Under the pieces are notes generated by a model. It was not told where the DNA came from. It worked only from the letters and a program-made list of their open reading frames with translations, and did no database searches. 64,000 bases of DNA from Streptomyces zagrosensis (GTDB taxonomy: Bacteria; Actinomycetota; Actinomycetes; Streptomycetales; Streptomycetaceae), in the NCBI RefSeq assembly GCF_014203645.1, contig NZ_JACHJL010000001.1, forward strand, positions 744,001 through 808,000. The letters run 5' to 3'. The position numbers and the translations under genes are program-made. Each line of letters starts with the position of its first letter. Position 1 is the stretch's first letter. Shown here in pieces: positions 9,552 to 18,294 of the stretch.

Positions 9552-10316
9552 ATGGCAACGCTTGAGATCCACGACCTGCACGTCTCCGTCGAGGCCGACA
9601 ACGGCCCCCAGGAGATCTTGCGCGGCGTCAACCTGACCGTGAAGCAGGGCGAGACGCACGCGATCATGGGCCCGAACGGCTCCGGGAAGTCCACCCTCGC
9701 GTACTCCCTCGCGGGACACCCGAAGTACACCGTCACCGGCGGCACCGTCACGCTGGACGGCGAGAACGTCCTGGAGATGTCCGTCGATGAGCGGGCGCGA
9801 GCCGGCGTCTTCCTCGCCATGCAGTACCCGGTTGAGGTGCCCGGCGTCTCCGTCTCCAACTTCTTGCGCACCTCCGCCACCGCCATCCGCGGCGAGGCCC
9901 CCAAGCTGCGGCTGTGGGTCAAGGAGGTCAAGGCGGCCATGGAGCGGCTTTCCATCGACCCCGTGTTCGCCGAGCGCAACGTGAACGAGGGCTTCTCCGG
10001 CGGCGAGAAGAAGCGCCACGAGATCCTTCAGCTCGAACTGCTCAGGCCCAAGATCGCGGTCCTGGACGAGACGGACTCCGGCCTGGACGTGGACGCGCTG
10101 CGCGTCGTGTCCGACGGCGTCAACCGAGTGCGCGAGAGCGGCGAGGTCGGCACCCTGCTGATCACCCACTACACCCGCATCCTGCGCTACATCAAGCCTG
10201 ACTTCGTGCATGTCTTCGCACATGGCCGGATCGCCGAGTCCGGCGGTGCCGAGCTTGCTGACAAGCTGGAGAACGAGGGCTACGAGGCGTACGTGAAGGG
10301 CGGCGCAACCTCGTGA
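9552..10316 (+). CDS. sufC: Fe-S cluster assembly ATPase SufC
   Basis: SufC is the ABC-type ATPase of the SufBC2D complex; it drives the conformational change that opens the scaffold. The 254-residue protein has Walker A MGPNGSGKSTLA (about residues 38-49), a family-specific signature region NEGFSGGEKKRHEILQ, Walker B KIAVLDETDSGLD and the switch-His region LLITHYTRILRY. I chose the ATG at 9552, 7 nt after the Rieske stop, with AGGAG upstream; longer in-frame extensions merely read through the Rieske gene. It has no membrane partner, as expected for SufC. Confidence 0.97.
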   Translation: MATLEIHDLHVSVEADNGPQEILRGVNLTVKQGETHAIMGPNGSGKSTLAYSLAGHPKYTVTGGTVTLDGENVLEMSVDERARAGVFLAMQYPVEVPGVSVSNFLRTSATAIRGEAPKLRLWVKEVKAAMERLSIDPVFAERNVNEGFSGGEKKRHEILQLELLRPKIAVLDETDSGLDVDALRVVSDGVNRVRESGEVGTLLITHYTRILRYIKPDFVHVFAHGRIAESGGAELADKLENEGYEAYVKGGATS

Positions 10317-10434
10317 CACCCGCACGCGAGGCCATTGGCCCGCGGAAGGACCATGACCCGCGGATCGTACTTTCCCGCTCGCCAGCGGCGAGGAAGGGCC
10401 GCGCGGGCCAAGCCACGACCGAAAGGGGAGGGGC

Positions 10435-11691
10435 GTGACACCGTTGCCGGGCCTCCTCGACACCGAGGCGATCCGTAAGGACTTTCCCGTCTTGGACCGT
10501 GTGGTCCACGATGGCAAGAAGCTCGTTTACCTGGACAACGCGGCGACATCGCAAAAGCCGCGCCAGGTGCTCGACGCCCTCAACGCGTACTACGAGCGGC
10601 ACAACTCCAACGTGCACCGTGGGGTCCACGTCCTGGCCGAAGAGGCCACCGCGCTGTACGAGGGCGCGCGGGACAAGGTCGCGGAGTTCATCAACGCGCC
10701 CAGCCGCAACGAGGTGATCTTCACCAAGAACGCCTCCGAGTCGCTGAACCTCGTGGCCAACATGCTCGGCTGGGCCGATGAGCCCTACCGCGTGGACCAC
10801 GAGACCGAGATCGTCATCACGGAGATGGAGCACCACTCCAACATCGTCCCGTGGCAGTTGCTCTCGCAGCGCACGGGCGCGAAGCTGAAGTGGTTCGGGC
10901 TCACCGACGAGGGCCGTCTCGACCTGTCGAACATCGACGAGATCATCACGCCCCGAACGAAGATCGTTTCGTTTGTGCTGGTCTCCAACATCCTCGGCAC
11001 CATCAACCCGGTCGAGGCCATCGTGCGCCGCGCCCAGGAGGTCGGTGCGCTGGTCTTGATCGACGCCTCGCAGGCGGCACCGCACATGGTGCTCGACGTG
11101 CAGGCGCTCCAGGCCGACTTTGTGGCCTTCACCGGCCACAAGATGTGCGCCCCCACCGGCATTGGCGTGCTGTGGGGCCGCCAAGAGCTCCTTGAGGACC
11201 TGCCGCCCTTCCTCGGTGGCGGCGAGATGATCGAAACCGTCTCGATGCACTCCTCGACCTACGCTCCGGCACCGCACAAGTTCGAGGCGGGGACGCCCCC
11301 GATCGCCCAGGCCGTTGGCCTTGGCGCGGCCGTGGACTACCTCACAGCGATCGGCATGGACCGTATCGAGGCGCATGAGCACGCGATCACCGAGTACGCG
11401 GTGCGCCGCTTCCACGAGGTGCCCGATCTGCGCATCATCGGCCCGACGACGGCCGAGGACCGCGGAGCGGCGATTTCCTTCACGCTCGGTGACATCCACC
11501 CGCATGACGTGGGGCAGGTACTGGACGAACAGGGCATCGCGGTCCGGGTCGGCCACCACTGTGCTCGACCCGTCTGCCTGCGGTACGGAATTCCTGCGAC
11601 GACGCGAGCGTCGTTCTATCTGTACTCCACGCCGGCCGAGGTCGATGCCCTGGTCGATGGGCTGGAGCATGTACGGAACTTCTTCGGGTAG
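10435..11691 (+). CDS. sufS: Cysteine desulfurase SufS
   Basis: SufS is the PLP-dependent enzyme that removes sulfur from L-cysteine, forming an enzyme-bound persulfide for SufU and SufBCD. The 418-residue protein is a group II desulfurase: the PLP lysine is Lys236 in AFTGHKMCAPTG, the upstream cofactor region contains MEHHSN, and the catalytic Cys is Cys376 in VRVGHHCARPVC. The GTG start at 10435 has GGGGAGG 4 nt upstream. A 118-bp gap separates it from sufC; it contains several short G/C inverted repeats, so a secondary promoter or processing site is possible but not shown. The next gene, sufU, follows after 13 bp. Confidence 0.96.
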   Translation: MTPLPGLLDTEAIRKDFPVLDRVVHDGKKLVYLDNAATSQKPRQVLDALNAYYERHNSNVHRGVHVLAEEATALYEGARDKVAEFINAPSRNEVIFTKNASESLNLVANMLGWADEPYRVDHETEIVITEMEHHSNIVPWQLLSQRTGAKLKWFGLTDEGRLDLSNIDEIITPRTKIVSFVLVSNILGTINPVEAIVRRAQEVGALVLIDASQAAPHMVLDVQALQADFVAFTGHKMCAPTGIGVLWGRQELLEDLPPFLGGGEMIETVSMHSSTYAPAPHKFEAGTPPIAQAVGLGAAVDYLTAIGMDRIEAHEHAITEYAVRRFHEVPDLRIIGPTTAEDRGAAISFTLGDIHPHDVGQVLDEQGIAVRVGHHCARPVCLRYGIPATTRASFYLYSTPAEVDALVDGLEHVRNFFG

Positions 11692-11704
11692 GGGCTGCTG
11701 ACTC

Positions 11705-12169
11705 GTGAAGCTGGATTCGATGTACCAGGACGTCATCCTGGACCACTACAAGCACCCGCACGGCCGGGGGCTTCGGGATGGCGATGCCGAAGTGCACCAC
11801 GTCAACCCGACCTGCGGTGATGAGATCACGCTCCGGGTGCGGTTGGACGGCGAGACCATCGCCGACATCTCGTACGAGGGGCAGGGTTGCTCCATCAGTC
11901 AGGCGAGCGCCTCGGTGCTCAATGATCTGCTCGTCGGCAAGGACCTCGCCGAGGCCGGCAAGGTCCAGGGGGCCTTCCTTGAGCTGATGCAGTCCAAGGG
12001 CAAGGTCGAGCCGGACGATGCGATGGAAGAGATCCTGGAGGACGCCGTCGCGTTCGCGGGCGTCTCGAAGTACCCGGCACGAGTGAAGTGCGCACTGCTG
12101 AGCTGGATGGCCTGGAAAGACGCCACGGCCCAGGCACTGGGCGAGGGCACTGGGAGGAAGACCGCATGA
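11705..12169 (+). CDS. sufU: SufU, Zn-dependent sulfur acceptor for SufS
   Basis: This is an IscU-like protein of 154 aa. In Gram-positive bacteria SufU binds zinc and takes persulfide sulfur from SufS instead of acting as a scaffold. The conserved ligand residues are Cys37 and Asp39 (PTCGDE), Cys62 (GQGCSIS) and Cys129 (RVKCALLSW). The SufU-specific insertion between the second and third Cys (about residues 70-125) is present, which separates it from IscU. The start is GTG at 11705; the stop overlaps the next ATG by 4 nt. Confidence 0.95.
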   Translation: MKLDSMYQDVILDHYKHPHGRGLRDGDAEVHHVNPTCGDEITLRVRLDGETIADISYEGQGCSISQASASVLNDLLVGKDLAEAGKVQGAFLELMQSKGKVEPDDAMEEILEDAVAFAGVSKYPARVKCALLSWMAWKDATAQALGEGTGRKTA

Positions 12170-12501
12170 GCGAGAACGCAACGACCACCAAGCCCGCCAG
12201 CGAGGAGGAGGTCCGCGAGGCGCTGTACGACGTCGTGGACCCCGAGCTGGGAATCGACGTCGTCAACCTGGGCCTGATCTACGGCGTCCACGTCGACGAT
12301 GCCAATATCGCCACCCTCGACATGACGTTGACCTCGGCGGCCTGTCCGCTGACCGATGTCATCGAGGACCAGGCGAAGTCGGCCACCGAGGGCATCGTCA
12401 ACGAGCTGCGTATCAACTGGGTCTGGATGCCGCCGTGGGGCCCGGACAAGATCACCGACGATGGCCGCGAGCAGCTTCGGGCGCTGGGCTTCAACGTCTG
12501 A
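12166..12501 (+). CDS. sufT: SufT/DUF59 Fe-S cluster maturation protein
   Basis: This 111-residue MIP18/DUF59-family protein (also called PaaD-like) helps deliver or mature Fe-S clusters. It shows the family features DPELGIDVVNLGLIYGV, MTLTSAACPLTD with the reactive Cys, and WVWMPPWGPDKIT near the C-terminus. The ATG overlaps the sufU stop, and GGGAGGAAG lies 6 nt upstream. It is the last gene of the suf operon; a terminator-like hairpin begins 58 nt after its stop. Confidence 0.93.
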   Translation: MSENATTTKPASEEEVREALYDVVDPELGIDVVNLGLIYGVHVDDANIATLDMTLTSAACPLTDVIEDQAKSATEGIVNELRINWVWMPPWGPDKITDDGREQLRALGFNV

Positions 12502-12559
12502 GTCGCGCCTCGCGGTGACGGCTCGTCGTGAGAGCCCGGTGTGTGAGGCCAGTGTGACA

Positions 12560-12622
12560 GCCCGGTGTGTGAGGCCGACCTCTTGTGGGGGTCGGTGTCG
12601 CCCACCGGGCGTTCCTGCTTTT
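12560..12622 (+). terminator. Probable terminator of the suf operon
   Basis: CCCGGTG (12560-12566) pairs with CACCGGG (12603-12609), and an inner stem CCGACC/GGTCGG (12574-12594) lies inside it. A T-rich stretch with TTCC and TTTT follows (12612-12622). The hairpin starts 58 nt after the sufT stop. Confidence 0.65.
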
Positions 12623-12691
12623 CGGAGTACAGGGGGGTGTGCGCCTCCCGTTAGACGCCGGGCCGTAGCGCCTCCCTCGTAGGGGCGTCTG

Positions 12692-13027
12692 TCATCGAGC
12701 CTGCTTGTTCAAGCGGGCGAGCGCGTGGACGTAACCGCGTGACCACACGTGGTCGATACATGCCAGGGCGGCGGTCGCGAGAAGTCGGAAGGCGGGCACG
12801 GCGGCGGGCAAGAGCAGCGGCGCTTCGCTCTCGCAGAGGCTGGCAGTGCCGAAGCTGGTGACGTGGAATCGGGCATGGCCGCTGTGTGCGCGGTGGGTGG
12901 CCATCCATACGTCTACTTCGGCGACGGTGAGTCTGTCGTCTGCCTCTGCTTCGCACTCGTCGCCGTCCCTGAGGCAGAACGCGGCATAGCCGTGCGTGTG
13001 TGTCTCCCAATGGCGCGGCAAGGGCAT
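12692..13027 (-). CDS. Hypothetical protein, 111 aa, last gene of the four-gene operon
   Basis: No function recognised. The protein begins MPLPRHWETHTHGYAAFC and has a Cys at residue 18, an acidic stretch with DECEAEADD, a WMATHRAHSGHARFH segment, and an Ala/Leu-rich C-terminal half. It faintly resembles short Streptomyces proteins that carry a zinc-ribbon-like Cys plus an HTGH-type motif, but I would not name the family. The ATG overlaps the previous stop (TAATG) and has a strong GAAGGAGA ribosome binding site 9 nt upstream. It is translated with the three upstream minus-strand genes. Confidence 0.65.
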   Translation of the reverse strand: MPLPRHWETHTHGYAAFCLRDGDECEAEADDRLTVAEVDVWMATHRAHSGHARFHVTSFGTASLCESEAPLLLPAAVPAFRLLATAALACIDHVWSRGYVHALARLNKQAR

Positions 13028-13476
13028 TATCGACGGGTCTCCTTCAGCGGCTGGATGATCACTGCGGCACGCAGCGCGCGGATCATCACGTCGTCCAGTT
13101 CCGACCAGGCTGCCCACCGCCTGCGGTGAGAGCCGGGGTGGCAGCGGCACGGGCCGAGTTCGCCGGCTGCTACCCGCGCATCCGTGCCCGAGACCCACCC
13201 GCCGTCCACGACCAGCGTCATGCTCTCGGGGTGGCGAAGGCTCGTAGCCAAGACCCGGTGTTGCGGGGTCAGGTCCAACCCGAGCGCGTACGCGGCGCGC
13301 TCGGTTGCGCAGATCACCAGCTCACCGGGGCGCAGGACGACGCTCGGCACCTGCCACGGGGTGGTGTCGGAGCGGGTCAGTAGGACCTGCGGCATGCCGC
13401 AGGTCACGTCCCCCGGTGCGTCAGGATTCAGTGGCTTCCACACCAGCAAGGCGACTCGGATGTGCCGACTGGTCAC
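13027..13476 (-). CDS. Degenerate NUDIX-like protein, 149 aa
   Basis: The layout suggests a NUDIX fold: a first strand RVALLVWKP, then QVLLTRSDTTPWQVPS, a helix region RPGELVICATERAAYALGL where the NUDIX box would lie, a further strand MTLVVDGGWVS, and a C-terminal WSELDDVMIRAL segment. The NUDIX box itself (GX5EX7REUXEEXGU) is not intact: the REUXEE glutamates that bind metal are missing, with ATERAAYALGL in their place. It is therefore either an inactive NUDIX protein or an unrelated fold. The GTG start overlaps the upstream stop (GTGA). NUDIX genes next to XRE-DUF397 modules are, as I recall, common in Streptomyces. Confidence 0.5.
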   Translation of the reverse strand: MTSRHIRVALLVWKPLNPDAPGDVTCGMPQVLLTRSDTTPWQVPSVVLRPGELVICATERAAYALGLDLTPQHRVLATSLRHPESMTLVVDGGWVSGTDARVAAGELGPCRCHPGSHRRRWAAWSELDDVMIRALRAAVIIQPLKETRR

Positions 13477-13871
13477 GACGCATCACCGGAGCCCCTGGGG
13501 AGGTCGGTCAGATGGTCGAGGCCGCACTCGCCGGGTGTGTTGCCGTTGGTGGTCATGATCCCGGCCTCGTCCGCCCCGTCCGACCAAAAGAACCCACCCG
13601 CCCCGGCGAGCGCGTCCAGCGGAAGCTGAATACGGTGCGCGTTGGCGCGCAATTCACCGGACTTCAGCCCTTGCGGGTCGAACAGCGCGTTTTCGTAAGC
13701 GTGTTGAAACTCGAAGTCCGCCACGGGCTCCCATCCGCACGTGGGATGGGACAGGTTGGCATGGGCTTGGGCGCGGGCGCGGCCGAGGAAGAACCGCAGA
13801 ACGGTGCCATCGGCGGTGCGCACGGTGTGGTGACCGGTCAGAACGAGGGCGCGGTTGCCGATGCTGGTCAT
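13473..13871 (-). CDS. Hypothetical protein, 132 aa, second gene of the four-gene operon
   Basis: I do not recognise this protein. It starts MTSIGNRALVLTGHHTVRT, continues with RFFLGRARAQAHANLSHP and a single Cys in PTCGWEP, then an aromatic and acidic central part (FEFQHAYENALFD), and ends with a Gly/Asp-rich segment. It has no signal peptide or membrane helix. The ATG at 13871 overlaps the stop of the 62-aa gene (ATGA), and its own stop overlaps the GTG of the NUDIX-like gene, so the four proteins are likely made together. Confidence 0.6.
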   Translation of the reverse strand: MTSIGNRALVLTGHHTVRTADGTVLRFFLGRARAQAHANLSHPTCGWEPVADFEFQHAYENALFDPQGLKSGELRANAHRIQLPLDALAGAGGFFWSDGADEAGIMTTNGNTPGECGLDHLTDLPRGSGDAS

Positions 13872-14056
13872 ACGCCCTCCTCCTCGCTGTAGCGGTGACG
13901 AGGGCACCGGCATGGGGGCCAACTGCGGTTCTCCGATGGGGGAGTGAACTCTTTGTCGATGGTGACCACGGTTGTCGGACCGAGCGGCTGGGGCGGCAAC
14001 CCGGGAGACATTCGGTAGCAGCGGAGGGTCATGCGGGTGAGGTGGCCATCAGGCAT
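13868..14056 (-). CDS. Hypothetical small protein, 62 aa, first gene of the four-gene operon
   Basis: The frame is open further upstream, but the ATG at 14056 (MPDGHLTRMTLRCYRMSPG) leaves 142 bp of divergent intergenic space for promoters, so I prefer it. The protein contains WPPCRCPRHRY near its C-terminus, a Cys-x-Cys-x3-His cluster that could bind metal, preceded by VVTIDKEFTPPSENRS. No family is recognised. The stop overlaps the next ATG. The gene faces the XRE regulator, which may control both directions. Confidence 0.55.
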   Translation of the reverse strand: MPDGHLTRMTLRCYRMSPGLPPQPLGPTTVVTIDKEFTPPSENRSWPPCRCPRHRYSEEEGV

Positions 14057-14198
14057 GTCGGGGTCTCTCGACGGCAGGGGCGGTTGCTTGCCTGAGTCAC
14101 CGAACGTGATCAGGTCATCACAGTTTTGCGCTATGGTCGCGGTGGGTCCACATTGCTGGTGAGACCGACTGGCCATTAGTCGCAAAGCGGGAGGCGTA

Positions 14199-15020
14199 GT
14201 GGAACTTCACGACGACGACTACAAGGTGACTCCGCATGCCTTGATCGGAAGGCAACTCAAAAGGTGTCGTGAGGCAACGGGCCAGTCGCAACGGGCTCTG
14301 GCGGAATCCGTTGGGTTTCCGTACTCCTACATCAGTCGAGTGGAACGAATCGAGCAGCTACCTTCGCAAACTCTCGCGGACGCTCTTGATGTGCATTTCG
14401 GTACGCAGGGAATGTTCATCGATCTGGTGTGTATGGCCCAGGAATCGCTCGTTACTGCCTATTCTCAGGATTTCATCGATCAGGAAGCTCGTGCGGAGCG
14501 CGTCGAAGTCTTCGCTAGCTCCCTGATTCCTGGTCTCCTGCAAACGGCCGACTACGCAAGAGAGTTGATGGTCACCGGTCTCTCGGCTGCTCTTATCCCA
14601 GAGGTTGAAAAGCGAGTGCAGAGGCGTATGAATCGTCAGCGCTTGTTCGACCGCACGCCGCCGCCACTCATTTGGGCAGTTATGGACGAAGCGGCACTAA
14701 AGCGGCCAACTTCGGACCGAGGCGTCATGGTTGAACAATTACGGCACCTTCTGAGCTTCGCTGAAAGTGCTCATACGCGGCTGCAAGTCGTGCCTTTCGG
14801 GCAGGCGTTCCATCCATTTCTGGGGGGTAGCCTCACTATGCTGACGATGAAGGAGGGGCGGAAGCGTTGCCTGGTTGAAAGCTTCGCCACCGGGGCTGTT
14901 ATCGATACACCGCGCGAGATCGTTGATCTGGAGCAGCGGTTCGACGTCGTACGGTCGCAAGCTTTGACCCACGCTGAGTCCCTGCCGTTGATCCAATCCT
15001 ATGTGGAGGGGTACGTATGA
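14199..15020 (+). CDS. XRE-family regulator with DUF5753 (WhiJ-like)
   Basis: This 273-residue protein has an N-terminal Cro/C1 HTH (about residues 15-70: LIGRQLKRCREATGQSQ, then LAESVGFPYSYISRVERIEQ) followed by a DUF5753 domain (about 90-270) with SLIPGLLQTADYARELM, MDEAALKRP and LQVVPFGQAFHPFLGGSLTML. Proteins of this type pair with DUF397 proteins, as WhiJ does with BldB-like partners, in developmental or antibiotic regulation. The GTG at 14199 has GCGGGAGG upstream. The stop overlaps the DUF397 start by 4 nt. Its codons are visibly less GC-rich than those of the suf genes (many T- and A-ending codons), which suggests acquisition by transfer. Confidence 0.9.
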   Translation: MELHDDDYKVTPHALIGRQLKRCREATGQSQRALAESVGFPYSYISRVERIEQLPSQTLADALDVHFGTQGMFIDLVCMAQESLVTAYSQDFIDQEARAERVEVFASSLIPGLLQTADYARELMVTGLSAALIPEVEKRVQRRMNRQRLFDRTPPPLIWAVMDEAALKRPTSDRGVMVEQLRHLLSFAESAHTRLQVVPFGQAFHPFLGGSLTMLTMKEGRKRCLVESFATGAVIDTPREIVDLEQRFDVVRSQALTHAESLPLIQSYVEGYV

Positions 15021-15229
15021 TCATGGATTCGTCCCGGCTGGCAGGCTGGGTGAAGTCCAGCCACAGCGGCGTCGAGAACGCCTGCGTCGAGTGGGCTCCG
15101 TCCCGCGCTGCGGAGGCGGGTGGCGTCCCCGTCCGTGACTCCAAGGACCCGCATGGTCCGGCGCTCGTTTTCGATGCCGCCGCGTGGTCGTCGTTTGTTG
15201 CCGGGGTCAAAGCGGGGGAGTTGGCTTAG
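15017..15229 (+). CDS. DUF397 protein, partner of the XRE regulator
   Basis: This 70-residue protein carries the DUF397 layout: LAGWVKSSHSGVENACVEWA, then VPVRDSKDPHGPALVFDAAAW and FVAGVKAGELA. DUF397 proteins are small BldB-like partners of XRE-DUF5753 regulators and probably modulate them by direct binding. The ATG overlaps the stop of the XRE gene. A strong hairpin terminator starts 45 nt downstream. Its 3' two-thirds and the terminator are nearly identical to a second copy at 16511-16805. Confidence 0.9.
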   Translation: MIMDSSRLAGWVKSSHSGVENACVEWAPSRAAEAGGVPVRDSKDPHGPALVFDAAAWSSFVAGVKAGELA

Positions 15230-15311
15230 GGCCTGGCAGTTCGTACACCGCACGACAGGTGCGGGTGACAGCAACAGGGCCGGAACGGTGTGTCCGTTCC
15301 GGCCCTGTGGC
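15041..15311 (+). repeat. Direct repeat, left copy (DUF397 3' part plus terminator)
   Basis: From about the 25th base of the DUF397 gene through the terminator, this segment is nearly identical to 16538-16807. The first codons of the two genes differ clearly, so similarity rises sharply toward the 3' end. The copies flank an IS630 relic and a broken XRE-DUF397 pair. Confidence 0.85.
15274..15308 (+). terminator. Hairpin terminator after DUF397
   Basis: ACAGGGCCGGAACGG pairs perfectly with CCGTTCCGGCCCTGT around a 5-nt loop, giving a 15-bp stem. There is no strong T tract. The same hairpin recurs at 16769-16805. Confidence 0.8.
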
Positions 15312-15348
15312 GACTGCTGAGCTTGAACTCGTGATGTCGTGTTGCTGG

Positions 15349-15936
15349 TCAGGTGGGTCTGATGGTCAGTCCGGTTTCGGCGAGGCAGCCGTCTATGAGG
15401 TGGCTGCGGTACTGGATGTGCCGCAGGCCGCGGCGGATGCGCTCGATGAGGTGTTCGGGGGTGTTGAAGGCGACGTTGGAGAGCCAGCCGCGCCGCAGCA
15501 GGGACCAGACCTCTTCGACGGGATTGAGGTCGGGTGCGTAGGGCGGCAGGTAGTAGATGGTCAGCCAGTCCCGGGAGGAAGCGAACTCCCGCAGGCCGGC
15601 GGCCTTGTGGACGTTGAGGTTGTCCCAGACGAGCACGATCGGGCCCCCGAGCTGCTGGTGGGCGGCGATTAGCAGGTCGCGGTAGTCGCGCCAGGCGAAG
15701 CTCTTGCGTCCGTCGCGCTGACCGTCGTCCCTGCGCGGCCGGTAGATCAGCCGGGACCGGTGGCCGGGTTCAGAGCAGGTCAGCGCGGCGATGGAGATCC
15801 GTCTGCGGGGGCGGCCCCGGACGCGCACCACCGGGGTCCGTCCACGCCGCGACCAGGTCCTGGTTTGCGGCGGCGTCATGGAAAATGCGGCTTCATCCTC
15901 GAAGGCGAGCCAGGCTCCACGGGCCGCCGCGAACTC
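15349..15936 (-). pseudogene. IS630-family transposase, 5'-truncated relic
   Basis: The surviving 195 codons hold the DDE_3 catalytic part: FEDEAAFSM with the first acidic residue, IVLVWDNLNVHKA with the second Asp, and LPPYAPDLNPVEEVWSLLRR with the terminal Glu. The N-terminal HTH region (about 100 or more residues) is absent. The frame is lost at about 15936, where sequence of a second XRE-DUF5753 gene begins on the other strand, so a deletion has joined the two. An internal ATG at 15879 could give a 176-aa fragment but not an active transposase. I could not define terminal inverted repeats. Confidence 0.8.
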
Positions 15937-16215
15937 GTCCGCTTGCGTGAGTTGGCGGCGTCACCACCGAATGCCGTGCAGATGCTGCCTGTCGGCAGCA
16001 GTCGTCACGGGTGGGTCTGCCCGTTCGGGGTGTTGTCCCTCGCTGAAGGGCGCAGGGTTGCTCACGTTGACGGCTTCCCCCGCGGGTTCGTTCTGGCTGA
16101 GGAGGACGATGTGCGCGAGGCGTGTGATGCCTACGATCAACTCAGTGCCATGTCAGCTTCTCCGAACGACTCGGTGGGGCTGCTTGACGCCATAATCAAG
16201 GAGGATTTCGGATGA
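15937..16215 (+). pseudogene. C-terminal remnant of a second XRE-DUF5753 regulator
   Basis: About 92 codons of a DUF5753 C-terminus remain: LVRLRELAASPPNAVQMLP, CPFGVLSLAEGRRVAHVDG, then VREACDAYDQLSAMSASP and a final DAIIKEDFG. They align in layout with the C-terminus of the intact regulator at 14199-15020 but are clearly diverged, so this was a separate module and not a recent copy. The HTH and most of the domain are gone, replaced by the IS630 relic. Its stop overlaps the ATG of a broken DUF397 gene (ATGA). Confidence 0.75.
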
Positions 16216-16411
16216 GTGGCGTTCGGTGGGCCGGCTCCTCACATTCAGGGCAAACGTAGGCGAATGCGTCGAATAGGCGCCCGATGAGATACCAGCGACG
16301 GGATCGGTGCCGGTGCGGGACAGCAAAAATTCCGATGGCCCCGTCCTCGTCTTCGATGTCGCGACTTGGTCGTCGTTCGTTACCGGGGTCAAGACCGGAG
16401 AGCTCTTCTAG
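16212..16411 (+). pseudogene. Broken DUF397 gene (frameshift and internal stop)
   Basis: The start (MSGVRWAGSSHSG) and the end (VRDSKNSDGPVLVFDVATW, then SSFVTGVKTGELF and TAG at 16409-16411) are clearly DUF397, but they are joined only by changing frame. After SSHSG the expected ANVGECVE continues in another frame, then an in-frame TAG follows before the last part. It was the natural partner of the truncated XRE gene just upstream. Calling it a pseudogene assumes the sequence is free of errors here; two separate defects make a sequencing error less likely. Confidence 0.75.
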
Positions 16412-16510
16412 CGTTGTAGGGGCGCGGGCGGTGCGGGACGTGCGACATTCCGGTCGCGTGCGACCGGAGCCTTGGGTACACAACAGCCAATACCTTGAGG
16501 AGACTTACTT

Positions 16511-16726
16511 GTGATTACGGATTCGTCTCACCTCACAGGCTGGGTCAAGTCCAGCCACAGCGGCCTCGAAGCAAATGCCTGCGTCGAGTGGGCTCCATCC
16601 CACGCTGCGGAGGCGGGTGGCGTCCCCGTTCGTGACTCCAAGGACCCGCATGGTCCGGCGCTCGTTTTCGATGCCGCCGCGTGGTCGGCGTTCGTTGCCG
16701 GGGTCAAAGCCGGGGAGTTGGCTTAG
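16511..16726 (+). CDS. DUF397 protein, orphan copy
   Basis: This 71-residue protein starts with GTG at 16511 behind a GAGGAG ribosome binding site (6 nt spacing). It has LTGWVKSSHSGLEANACVEW and then the same VPVRDSKDPHGPALVFDAA core as the DUF397 protein at 15017-15229; only the N-terminal third differs noticeably. No intact XRE gene precedes it. It may still bind the regulator encoded at 14199-15020. It ends 43 nt before a copy of the same hairpin terminator. Confidence 0.85.
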   Translation: MITDSSHLTGWVKSSHSGLEANACVEWAPSHAAEAGGVPVRDSKDPHGPALVFDAAAWSAFVAGVKAGELA

Positions 16727-16807
16727 GGCCTAGCAGTTCGTACACCGCACGACAGGTGCGGTGACAGCAACAGGGCCGGAACGGTGTGTCCGTTCCGGCC
16801 CTGTTGG
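16538..16807 (+). repeat. Direct repeat, right copy (DUF397 3' part plus terminator)
   Basis: This is the near-identical partner of 15041-15311. Recombination between the two copies would remove the roughly 1.5 kb between them, including the IS630 relic and the broken module. Confidence 0.85.
16769..16805 (+). terminator. Hairpin terminator after the orphan DUF397
   Basis: The same 15-bp stem as at 15274-15308, extended by one A-T pair (AACAGGG...CCCTGTT). It also lies 64 nt beyond the stop of the convergent serine hydrolase gene. Confidence 0.8.
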
Positions 16808-16869
16808 GACTATCCGCTGGGGCGGTCCGCCGCGAAGTGGCGGCCGGCCCGTGGGGGTAATGCCTGGGA

Positions 16870-18186
<1,317 letters not shown>

Positions 18187-18294
18187 CTACTGAAGGCGGC
18201 AGCGGACGCGAGCCTGACCCAGCGTTGTGCTGCCCGTGCGCGGCCCTCGCCACCTCACGCTTTCCCGAGGTACCGGGCGCTACGGTGCCGGCCG

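Noticed and set aside
10192..11736. 514-codon minus-strand frame opposite sufS
   Set aside because: Antisense shadow of sufS; composition and lack of any motif argue against coding.
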